Positions 1 to 6,183 of a DNA stretch of 9,143 nt are shown in pieces. The stretch is from Elstera litoralis. GTDB taxonomy: Bacteria; Pseudomonadota; Alphaproteobacteria; Elsterales; Elsteraceae. Made by a program: the position numbers and the translations under genes. The notes under the pieces were generated by a model. It was not told where the DNA came from, made no database searches, and worked only from the letters and a program-made list of their open reading frames with translations. The stretch lies in the NCBI RefSeq assembly GCF_000963705.1, contig NZ_LAJY01000243.1, positions 1 through 9,143 on the forward strand, given 5' to 3'. How positions within the stretch are numbered: position 1 is the stretch's first letter; each line of letters begins with the position of its first letter.

Positions 1-62
1 ATGTTTCTAGAAATTTTTATGTACTTATGAAGAGCAATATCCTTACTCGCGACTCTCGATCA

Positions 63-93
63 TTGACACAGCGCCCCCTCCGCGTGCCATAAT
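63..93 (+). promoter_or_regulatory. Possible sigma70-type promoter
   Basis: A perfect TTGACA -35 hexamer lies at 63-68, and CATAAT (one change from TATAAT) lies at 88-93. The spacer is 19 nt, longer than the preferred 17. A start near position 100 would give a leader of about 40 nt before the small ORF at 143. Seen directly: the two hexamers. Inferred: that they are active and drive the ORF at 143. A chance match is possible because this stretch is AT-richer than the rest of the window. Confidence 0.35.
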
Positions 94-142
94 TGGCCTC
101 TGCACCCCCAAGGAGCGCCGAATTCTGCGAGCGATATAAAGA

Positions 143-394
143 ATGAACCCGACCGGCGCAATCATTAGCTTTTCTTTTGAAAATACAAAAAAATGCCTTT
201 TCCACGGTCTGGCCGTTTTATTCTTAAATGGCGTCACGATTCTGCTGCTGTTAGGACACGCCGAAAATCATACGCTCGCGCTGATGCCGAGTGTTCTTAC
301 AATTCCTCTCCTCACCCGGTTGTGCTGGCTGTTCGGCCAAGAAATACGGCGGCTCGCCAGCCTGAACACACAAAGCCATGATTCTTCTCTTTAG
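143..394 (+). CDS. Doubtful small hydrophobic protein, 83 aa
   Basis: I do not recognise this ORF. It starts at ATG 143 and ends at TAG 392-394. Two hydrophobic stretches, about residues 19-38 and 47-64, could be membrane segments, followed by a polar tail of about 18 residues containing RR. In its favour are the possible promoter at 63-93 and a hairpin that begins exactly at the stop codon. Against it: no Shine-Dalgarno sequence is visible before the ATG, third codon positions are far less GC-biased than in neighbouring genes, and the product matches no family I know. It could be non-coding sequence or a decayed gene. No other frame in this stretch looks better. Confidence 0.25.
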   Translation: MNPTGAIISFSFENTKKCLFHGLAVLFLNGVTILLLLGHAENHTLALMPSVLTIPLLTRLCWLFGQEIRRLASLNTQSHDSSL

Positions 395-427
395 AGCCGC
401 GCGCCTTTAATCTGGCGCGGCTCTAAA
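389..427. repeat. Hairpin at the stop of the small ORF
   Basis: An 11-bp perfect inverted repeat pairs TAGAGCCGCGC (392-402) with GCGCGGCTCTA (415-425). It extends to 13 bp through flanking T/A pairs (390-392 with 425-427), and the loop is about 12 nt. The TAG stop of the ORF at 143 is the first part of the left arm. Neither strand has a proper T-tract after the stem (AAAAGC follows on the + strand), so it is not a textbook intrinsic terminator. It could still stabilise a 3' end or help end transcription. Confidence 0.5.
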
Positions 428-428
428 A

Positions 429-467
429 GCCGCCATTGAGGCGGCGGCCAAGGGCGCGGATGCGCCC
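429..467. repeat. Two further short GC-rich hairpins
   Basis: GCCGCC (429-434) pairs with GGCGGC (440-445) across a 5-nt loop. GGGCGC (452-457) pairs with GCGCCC (462-467) across the loop GGAT. Together with the hairpins on either side they form a run of four stem-loops between two convergent ORFs. Short GC stems arise easily by chance in GC-rich DNA, so I note them mainly because of where they lie. Confidence 0.35.
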
Positions 468-480
468 GCCCGGCGAGGGC

Positions 481-530
481 CAAAATAAACCTAGAGTATC
501 GTGCGTCACATTTGACGCGCGATACTCTAG
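481..530 (-). terminator. Intrinsic terminator of the HIT gene
   Basis: A nearly perfect inverted repeat has 18-nt arms at 491-508 and 513-530 with one mismatch, and a 4-nt loop. Read on the minus strand, the stem is followed by GTTTATTTTG (490-481), a T-rich tail. The TAG stop of the HIT gene (529-527) lies in the base of the stem. This is the expected form of a Rho-independent terminator, and it serves the leftward HIT gene. On the + strand the stem is followed by AGGAAATGGG, so it should not terminate rightward transcripts. Confidence 0.75.
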
Positions 531-976
531 AGGAAATGGGCGTTGAGCTTGGCCAAGAGGCGGGCCAGGGCCGCATCCTCATAGTGAACCGCCGCACCGC
601 TCCCCCAAACCGGGCCGGGCCAAGCGGCATCGCCCTCGGTGCGCGCCACGATATGAATGTGCAACTGCCGCACGATATTGCCGAGTGCGCCGATATTGAG
701 TTTCAACGGGGCCGTCACCGCGCGTAAAACTTCGGCGCATTGGCTTATCTCGGCCCATAGGCGCGCCCGATCCGCGGGCGCTAAATCGAGAATTTCCACG
801 GCTCCCGCCCGACGCGGCACGAGGATAAGCCAGGGAAACCGCGCGTCCTTCATCAGCAGAAGCGTAGACAGCGGCAAGGCTGCGACCGGCGCCGTATCCT
901 GCGCAAGCCTGCTATCGAGCGAAAACCCGCCCTCTGTCCCATCTCCCGGCTTGACCGATGTGCTTGCCCCGCTCAC
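527..976 (-). CDS. HIT family protein (histidine triad hydrolase/transferase)
   Basis: A 149-aa protein of the HIT superfamily, whose members hydrolyse or transfer nucleotidyl groups, for example on Ap4A or nucleoside phosphoramidates; the substrate here is unknown. The core runs from FSLDSRL (residue 18) through LILVPRR (50-56) and NIGALGN (94-100) to QLHIHIVAR (104-112), then WPGPVWG (119-125). H106 aligns with the nucleophilic middle His and H108 with the third; the first His of the classical triad is Gln104. I believe QLHxH is common in a proteobacterial subgroup, so the protein is probably active. The start is GTG 976-974, with AAGGG 8 nt upstream; no other start keeps the conserved N-terminus. 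It diverges from cysS with 39 bp between the start codons and ends in a strong terminator. Confidence 0.88.
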   Translation of the reverse strand: MSGASTSVKPGDGTEGGFSLDSRLAQDTAPVAALPLSTLLLMKDARFPWLILVPRRAGAVEILDLAPADRARLWAEISQCAEVLRAVTAPLKLNIGALGNIVRQLHIHIVARTEGDAAWPGPVWGSGAAVHYEDAALARLLAKLNAHFL

Positions 977-1004
977 TCTCTACGCCCTTTCGCTTATGTT
1001 CCCC

Positions 1005-1010
1005 AGAGGA
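1005..1010 (+). promoter_or_regulatory. Ribosome binding site of cysS
   Basis: AGAGGA sits 5 nt before the GTG at 1016. It is the main evidence for this non-ATG start, which also gives the N-terminal length expected for the family. Confidence 0.65.
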
Positions 1011-1015
1011 TTACC

Positions 1016-2389
1016 GTGGATTTACTGCTGCACAATAGCCTTACCCGCCACAAGGAGGTTTTTACCCCCGCTGATCCGGCGCGTGTGACGCTCTATGTCT
1101 GCGGCCCCACGGTCTATGATCGTGCCCATTTAGGCAATGCCCGCGCCGCCGTGGTCTTCGATACGCTCTATCGGGTCCTGCAAGAAAAATATCCCGAGGT
1201 GGTATACGCCCGCAATATTACCGATGTGGACGATAAGATTAATCACGCCGCCGCTGAGCGCGGCGTTGCCATCGGCGTGATTACGGCGGAAACCGAACGC
1301 TATTATCTTGAGGATATGGACGCGCTCGGCGTGCTGCACCCCGTCATCCAGCCGCGCGTGACCGACCATATCCCCCAGATTATCGCTCTCGTGGAAAAGC
1401 TGATCGCGGCGGGCCATGCCTATGAAGCCGAAGGCCATGTGCTGTTCGACGTGCCGTCGATGCCCGACTACGGTCGCCTCTCCGGCCATAGCCGCGACGA
1501 GCTGATCGCGGGCGCGCGCGTCGATGTCGCCCCCTATAAGCGCGACCCGGCGGATTTCGTGCTGTGGAAACCCTCCACCCCCGATCTGCCCGGCTGGGAT
1601 AGCCCCTGGGGTCGCGGGCGGCCCGGCTGGCATATCGAATGCTCGGCGATGATCGAGGCGCATTTGGGCGAGACCATCGATATTCACGGCGGCGGCGCGG
1701 ATTTGATCTTCCCGCACCATGAGAATGAAATCGCCCAATCGACCTGCGCCCATCACGGCGCGCCGCTGGCGCGCTACTGGCTGCACAACGGTATGTTGCG
1801 CGTCGAGGGCGAGAAAATGTCCAAATCCTTGGGCAATTTCTTCACCGTGCGCGACCTGCTCGACCGCGCCCCCGGCGAGGCCATCCGCCTGCTCCTGCTC
1901 TCCTCCCATTACCGGCAACCGCTGGATTGGACCGAGAAGGGCTTGCAGGAAGCCGTCGGCGCGCTCGACCGCTTCTATCTGGCGCTGCGCCGGGTGGCCG
2001 ATATTATGGTCGACCCGCAGCAGCCGGAGGGGGTGCTGACTGCCCTGTCGGACGATCTCAATACGCCGCTGGCGCTCTCCACGCTGCACGCGCTGGTGAC
2101 GGACTTGAACAAGAGCGAAAACTTCAATGAAATGGTCTGGCTGAAGTCGGAGATCCTCGGCGCGGGCCAGTTGCTCGGCCTGCTCCAGCATGACCCCGAG
2201 GAATGGTTGCAGCGCGGCGGCTCCGCCGATCTGACGGCGGAGACCATCGAAGCCATGTTGGCGGACCGCATCGCCGCCCGCAAAGCCAAAGATTTCGCCG
2301 CCGCCGACCGAATTCGGGACGAGCTCATTGCAGCGGGGATTATTCTAGAAGACGGCATCGACGGCACCAGTTGGCGGCGTAAGAGCTAA
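1016..2389 (+). CDS. cysS: Cysteinyl-tRNA synthetase
   Basis: Class I aminoacyl-tRNA synthetase that joins cysteine to tRNA-Cys with ATP in the cytosol (EC 6.1.1.16). It has 457 aa against about 461 in E. coli. CGPTVYD is at residues 29-35, and the HIGH-type motif reads HLGN (38-41). The zinc ligands are all present: C29, C209 in WHIECS, H234 and E238 in HHENE. The KMSKS loop is at 267-271. The C-terminal third carries the helical DALR-type and anticodon-binding parts, including a segment rich in A, K and D near 425-440 (AARKAKDFAAADRIRDEL). The gene is intact, with a GTG start behind a good AGAGGA site. Its promoter must lie at least partly inside the divergent HIT gene because the gap is only 39 bp. 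cimA follows at 57 bp on the same strand, so co-transcription is plausible. Confidence 0.97.
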   Translation: MDLLLHNSLTRHKEVFTPADPARVTLYVCGPTVYDRAHLGNARAAVVFDTLYRVLQEKYPEVVYARNITDVDDKINHAAAERGVAIGVITAETERYYLEDMDALGVLHPVIQPRVTDHIPQIIALVEKLIAAGHAYEAEGHVLFDVPSMPDYGRLSGHSRDELIAGARVDVAPYKRDPADFVLWKPSTPDLPGWDSPWGRGRPGWHIECSAMIEAHLGETIDIHGGGADLIFPHHENEIAQSTCAHHGAPLARYWLHNGMLRVEGEKMSKSLGNFFTVRDLLDRAPGEAIRLLLLSSHYRQPLDWTEKGLQEAVGALDRFYLALRRVADIMVDPQQPEGVLTALSDDLNTPLALSTLHALVTDLNKSENFNEMVWLKSEILGAGQLLGLLQHDPEEWLQRGGSADLTAETIEAMLADRIAARKAKDFAAADRIRDELIAAGIILEDGIDGTSWRRKS

Positions 2390-2446
2390 CCGTCCTCAAG
2401 TAGGCCCAGGGCCGGTAGGACGACAAGAATAGAGTCGGGAAAAATC

Positions 2447-4030
2447 ATGGCAGAGCGCGTTTATCTTTTTGATACCACCTTACGCGACGGGGCACAGACC
2501 TCCGGCGTGGATTTTTCCGTTGCCGATAAGCGCGCGATGGCGATTGCCCTCGATAAGCTCGGCATCGATTACGTCGAAGGCGGCTGGCCCGGCGCAAACC
2601 CGACCGATGATGCGTTCTTCGGCGATGCGCCCACGCTGAAGCGCGCCAAATTCACCGCTTTCGGCATGACACGCCGTCCGGGGCGCAGCGTCGGCAATGA
2701 TCCGGGGCTCGCGGCGCTGGTGAACTCCGGCGCGCCGGTGGTGACGCTGGTCGGCAAAAGCTGGGATTTTCACGTCGATGTGGCGCTGAACATCCCGCGC
2801 GAGGAAAATATCGCCATGATCGGCGATAGTATCGCCCATCTGGTCAGCCTTGGGCGCGAGGCGATCTATGACGCCGAGCATTTCTTCGACGGCTATAAGG
2901 CCAATCCCGCCTATGCGCTGGCCTGTCTGAAGGCAGCCCAGGACGCGGGCGCGCGCTGGACGGTGCTCTGCGATACCAATGGCGGAACCCTGCCGCACGA
3001 GGTCGCCCGCATCGTCCGCGAGGTCACCGCCCATTTCCCCGGCGAGACTTTAGGCATCCACGCCCATAATGATACGGAAAACGCCGTCGCCAACTCGCTC
3101 GCCGCCGTCGAAGCCGGGGTGCGGCAGGTGCAGGGCACCATCAACGGCTTGGGCGAGCGCTGCGGTAACGCCAATCTGATTTCGGTGATCCCCAGCCTCA
3201 TGCTGAAAATGGGCTTCGACACGGGGCTTCCCGTGGAAGATTTGCGCCATCTTACCGGCCTGTCGCATCTGCTGGATGAGCGCCTGAACCGCGCACCGTT
3301 CAAGCACGCCGCCTATGTGGGCGCGTCGGCCTTTGCCCATAAGGGCGGCCTGCACGTGTCGGCGGTGGAAAAAGACCCGCGCACCTACGAGCATATCCCC
3401 CCCGAAACCGTGGGCAATCGGCGGCGGATTCTCGTGTCGGATCAGGCCGGGCGCTCGAACGTCATTTCCCGCTGCCGCGATTTGGGCATCGAGGTGCCGC
3501 CCGAAACCAGCAAGATCGACGCGCTGGTCGATCTGGTCAAATCCCGCGAGTTCGACGGCTATTCCTACGACGGGGCCGATGCCAGCTTCGAGTTGCTCGC
3601 CCGCCGCCTGTTCGGCGAAGTGCCGGATTATTTCACCGTCACCTCCTTCCGCGTGCTCGACGAGCGGCGCTGGAATGCCTTAGGCAAGCTCGTCACCCTG
3701 TCGGAAGCGACCATCCGCGTTACCGTCGGCGATAAGCAGGAAATGACCGTGGCGGACGGCAACGGCCCGGTGAACGCGCTTGATGCGGCCTTGCGCAAGG
3801 CGCTGATCCCGCTCTACCCCAGCTTGGATGATATCCATCTAACGGACTATAAGGTCCGCATCCTCTCGCCCCAGGACGGCACCAAGGCGGTGACGCGGGT
3901 GATGATCGAAAGCCAGAAGGCCAATGGCGAGCGCTGGACGACAGTCGGCGTCTCCCCGAACATCATCGATGCCAGCTTTAACGCCCTGCACGATGTGATC
4001 TGCTTTGCGCTACTGAAGTTTGGCGGCTAA
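2447..4030 (+). CDS. cimA: (R)-citramalate synthase
   Basis: Condenses pyruvate and acetyl-CoA to (R)-citramalate, the first step of the threonine-independent route to 2-oxobutyrate and isoleucine (EC 2.3.3.21). It has 527 aa, the usual length of the long bacterial type. It belongs to the DRE-TIM metallolyase family: DTTLRDGAQ is at residues 9-17, with R13 and D14 as catalytic and metal residues. GGWPGANP (45-52) is typical of CimA rather than LeuA. The metal ligands H205 and H207 lie in HAHNDTENA, and NGLGERCGNANL is at 233-244. A LeuA-type regulatory dimerisation domain covers about 395-525, so feedback by isoleucine is likely from family knowledge. The ATG at 2447 has only a weak GGGA site. 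The 57-bp gap from cysS holds no convincing terminator. It meets the minus-strand GGDEF gene with a 4-bp overlap of stop codons. Homocitrate or isopropylmalate synthase is less likely given the N-terminal motifs. Confidence 0.94.
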   Translation: MAERVYLFDTTLRDGAQTSGVDFSVADKRAMAIALDKLGIDYVEGGWPGANPTDDAFFGDAPTLKRAKFTAFGMTRRPGRSVGNDPGLAALVNSGAPVVTLVGKSWDFHVDVALNIPREENIAMIGDSIAHLVSLGREAIYDAEHFFDGYKANPAYALACLKAAQDAGARWTVLCDTNGGTLPHEVARIVREVTAHFPGETLGIHAHNDTENAVANSLAAVEAGVRQVQGTINGLGERCGNANLISVIPSLMLKMGFDTGLPVEDLRHLTGLSHLLDERLNRAPFKHAAYVGASAFAHKGGLHVSAVEKDPRTYEHIPPETVGNRRRILVSDQAGRSNVISRCRDLGIEVPPETSKIDALVDLVKSREFDGYSYDGADASFELLARRLFGEVPDYFTVTSFRVLDERRWNALGKLVTLSEATIRVTVGDKQEMTVADGNGPVNALDAALRKALIPLYPSLDDIHLTDYKVRILSPQDGTKAVTRVMIESQKANGERWTTVGVSPNIIDASFNALHDVICFALLKFGG

Positions 4031-5178
4031 AGCACCACCACTCGGTTCCGCCCGCCCTGTTTGGCGCGGTAGAGGGCGCTATCGGCGCGGGCGATGAGCG
4101 TATCGAATTGGTGCTCTTGCGTCTGAAGCCCCGTCAGGCCGATGCTGATTGTCAGGCTGACGCGGCCATTCTCCAGCGGAATAATTAGCGCTTCCGTCGC
4201 CCGGCGCAGGTGATGGGCAAGGCTGGTGGCGTCCGAGGCGGTCATATTCGGTAGAATGATGGCAAATTCGTCGCCGCCGTAGCGCCCGCTCGTCTCCGCG
4301 AAAGGAAAATTCGTGCGCAGCATCGCCCCGAAGGCGGCCAGCATCGCGTCGCCCGCCGTGTGCCCATAGGTTTGATTGATCCGATCGAGGTGATCGAGGT
4401 CGAGCATCATCAGATGCAGCGGCTTGCCCGCGTCATGGGCTTTCGGGATGGCTTGGGCTAATTTTTCCAGCACGGCATTGCGGCTCAGCAGTCCGGTTGT
4501 CCGGTCCTGGAGCGCCGTCTGGCGGAGTTGCTGGTAGAGATGATCGACCGTCATCGCCATCAGGGCCACGCCCATGCACAGAACGGTGATTCCTGAGCCG
4601 AGAAATGTATAGGTCTGCCATTGGCTCGGGGCCATGAAATCGATCAGTTGCTCAAAAAGCGCGCCGCCGGTTCGGGCGGTGAAATAGAGGGTATGGCACA
4701 GAAAAACCACGGCTGCCGCCAGCGCCGCCGTTCCGGCCAAACCGCGCCGCTGAACCAACAGCGTCTCGCGCAGAAACGCAAGGCCGCTGACGATTTGAAA
4801 GCAGGAGGCGATGACGATACGGGTTGTCACATCCTGATACACCAACAGAAAATAAGCGATTCCGCCGAGATAGAGGGCAACCGGCACCAGCCCAAGCCCG
4901 ATCTTCAACGGAACCCGCCGAAAACTGCGCAGCCCCGCCCACATCGAAAGCCCCGCCAGCGCAATCGGTAGATTGGCAAGGGGCGCGAAGGCAGGCGGCA
5001 GAACGCTGAACGTTAGGGCATAGAAGGTAAGCCCAATGCCATTCATCAGCGCTGACAAGGCCCAAAACAGCGCCGATAATTGCGTGCGATTGACGCGCCA
5101 GGTCATCAGCATCGCGATGGTCATAACGAAGCTGATAAAAGCGCTATTGATAAGCAGAGTGCGGCTATCCAAAATCAT
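4027..5178 (-). CDS. Membrane-bound GGDEF protein, probable diguanylate cyclase
   Basis: Likely makes cyclic di-GMP from two GTP at the inner membrane. Counting from ATG 5178-5176 it has 383 aa. About six or seven hydrophobic segments fill residues 8-210 (near 8-27, 36-60, 66-84, 93-113, 120-137, 148-166, 192-212), with no recognisable PAS, GAF or CHASE domain. A linker of about 15 residues leads to the GGDEF domain (about 224-383): LDLDHLDRIN holds the metal-binding Asp, and RYGGDEFAIILP has a canonical GGDEF at 301-305. The inhibitory RxxD I-site is absent; those positions read PFAE (292-295). The C-terminus ARADSALYRAKQGGRNRV is typical of the domain. An in-frame TTG at 5217 would add 13 basic residues (MLLRRGLRQQTPA). 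I prefer the ATG because it leads straight into the first membrane segment, although its ribosome site is weak. The input signal is unknown. Confidence 0.9.
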   Translation of the reverse strand: MILDSRTLLINSAFISFVMTIAMLMTWRVNRTQLSALFWALSALMNGIGLTFYALTFSVLPPAFAPLANLPIALAGLSMWAGLRSFRRVPLKIGLGLVPVALYLGGIAYFLLVYQDVTTRIVIASCFQIVSGLAFLRETLLVQRRGLAGTAALAAAVVFLCHTLYFTARTGGALFEQLIDFMAPSQWQTYTFLGSGITVLCMGVALMAMTVDHLYQQLRQTALQDRTTGLLSRNAVLEKLAQAIPKAHDAGKPLHLMMLDLDHLDRINQTYGHTAGDAMLAAFGAMLRTNFPFAETSGRYGGDEFAIILPNMTASDATSLAHHLRRATEALIIPLENGRVSLTISIGLTGLQTQEHQFDTLIARADSALYRAKQGGRNRVVVL

Positions 5179-5217
5179 GGCCGGAGTCTGCTGTCTCAGC
5201 CCCCGGCGCAGCAACAA

Positions 5218-5341
5218 GAATCTTTTCTTGGTGAGACCGCAAAAAATAAGGCATGAGAGAGCAACCGAAGAAGGCTGGGAGCCCTGCCCGCGCGGCCTTT
5301 AGAAACTAAAATTAACACTAAATCCTTTCCATGAGTATGAC
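5218..5341. other. Divergent intergenic region between the GGDEF gene and trmJ
   Basis: This 124-bp gap (163 bp if the GGDEF gene starts at 5178) must hold promoters for both directions. Its right part, 5301-5325, is strikingly AT-rich for this window and contains ACTAAA twice (5305-5310 and 5317-5322), 12 bp apart. I find no convincing paired -35/-10 boxes in either direction and no clear Shine-Dalgarno before ATG 5342. Short ATGs at 5331 and 5336 run into TGA 5340-5342 within a few codons. Confidence 0.4.
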
Positions 5342-6132
5342 ATGACCTTGCGTTCCATGAGCCGCCCGCCGGAAGATCAACCCGCCTTCATTCTGGTTGA
5401 ACCGCAACTCGCCGATAATATTGGTTTTGCGGCGCGGGCGATGCTGAATTTCGGCCTAACCTCCCTGCGCCTCGTCACCCCGCGCCCGGAATGGCCGAGC
5501 GAACGGGCGGTGCAGACCGCCTCCGGGGCTGGATCGGTGCTGGAGGCCGCCACCGTCCATCGCTCGATGCTGGATGCCATCGGCGATCGGCAAGTGGTCT
5601 ACGCCACCTCCGCCCGCCCGCGCGAGCTGGTGAAGCGCGTCATCACGCCCCGGCAGGCGGCAGCGGAACTGCGCGCCCATGCCGCTCAAAAAATCCGCAC
5701 CGCCGTTCTGTTCGGCCCCGAGCGGACGGGGCTGATTAACGACGACCTCGCCGGGTTGATGCGACCATCACCTGCCCGGTCAACCCGGACTTCTCCTCGC
5801 TCAATCTAGCGCAGGCGGTTCTGCTCATCGGCTACGAATGGTTCCAGGCCGCCGATGCCACGCCTGCGACCGAATTGCGCGCCGGCGGGGCCGAGATTGC
5901 CAGCCGCGAGCATTTGGAAAGCTATCTGTTGCGTCTCGAAAGCGAGCTGACCGAGTGCGGCTTTCTGCGCATCCCCCATATGCGCCCGGCGATGATCCGC
6001 AATATCCGCGCGCTATTCGGGCGCATTCAACTGACGGATCAGGAGGTTCGCACCCTGCACGGCATGCTGACCGAGCTTGTGACCAAGCGCCTGTCTGCTA
6101 ATTCACTTGAAGCGCCCGATGGGGAGAAGTAG
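5342..6132 (+). pseudogene. trmJ: tRNA 2'-O-methyltransferase TrmJ, frameshifted
   Basis: SPOUT-class methyltransferase of the TrmH/TrmJ family; TrmJ methylates the 2'-OH of nucleotide 32 in tRNAs using S-adenosylmethionine. The first frame (5342 to about 5758) carries motif 1, EPQLADNIGFAARAM (residues 20-34), and motif 2, LFGPERTGL (123-131). It then leaves the family pattern and stops at 5807-5809. The conserved continuation, ATITCPVNPDFSSLNLAQAV, is motif 3 with the knotted fold. It reads from 5761 in another frame and runs to TAG 6130-6132. After TTG (5756-5758) only AT remains before GCG (5761). Restoring one base, for example GAT, joins the frames into about 263 aa, close to the family length. 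The C-terminal part contains a helical region (SREHLESYLLRLESEL) typical of proteobacterial TrmJ. All key motifs survive, so the lesion is recent or a sequencing error. An alternative start is ATG 5357. Confidence 0.88.
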
Positions 6133-6172
6133 CAGAGACGGCAGCGCGCGGGTTTCGCACAGCGGATTGGTC

Positions 6173-6177
6173 AGGAG
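6173..6177 (+). promoter_or_regulatory. Ribosome binding site of gmd
   Basis: AGGAG lies 6 nt before ATG 6184 but only 3 nt before the in-frame GTG at 6181. The spacing favours the ATG as the start. Confidence 0.6.
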
Positions 6178-6183
6178 ACGGTG

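Noticed and set aside
4..13. Palindrome TTTCTAGAAA at the window start
   Set aside because: It is only 10 bp in an AT-rich stretch, with no second copy or nearby gene to suggest an operator.
1..30. Short frame from position 1 ending in TGA 28-30, perhaps the tail of an upstream gene
   Set aside because: Ten codons at the window edge are too few to support a gene call.
951..956. TTGACC as a -35 box for cysS
   Set aside because: No acceptable -10 hexamer lies 16-19 bp downstream.
1130..2191. Long minus-strand open frame of 353 codons opposite cysS
   Set aside because: It is a shadow of cysS in GC-rich DNA. Its product is low in recognisable motifs, while the opposite frame holds every CysRS motif.
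2391..2422. Inverted repeat CGTCCT/AGGACG with an inner GGCCC/GGGCC between cysS and cimA
   Set aside because: The arms are short with a long interrupted loop and no T-tract follows, so I do not call a terminator or riboswitch.
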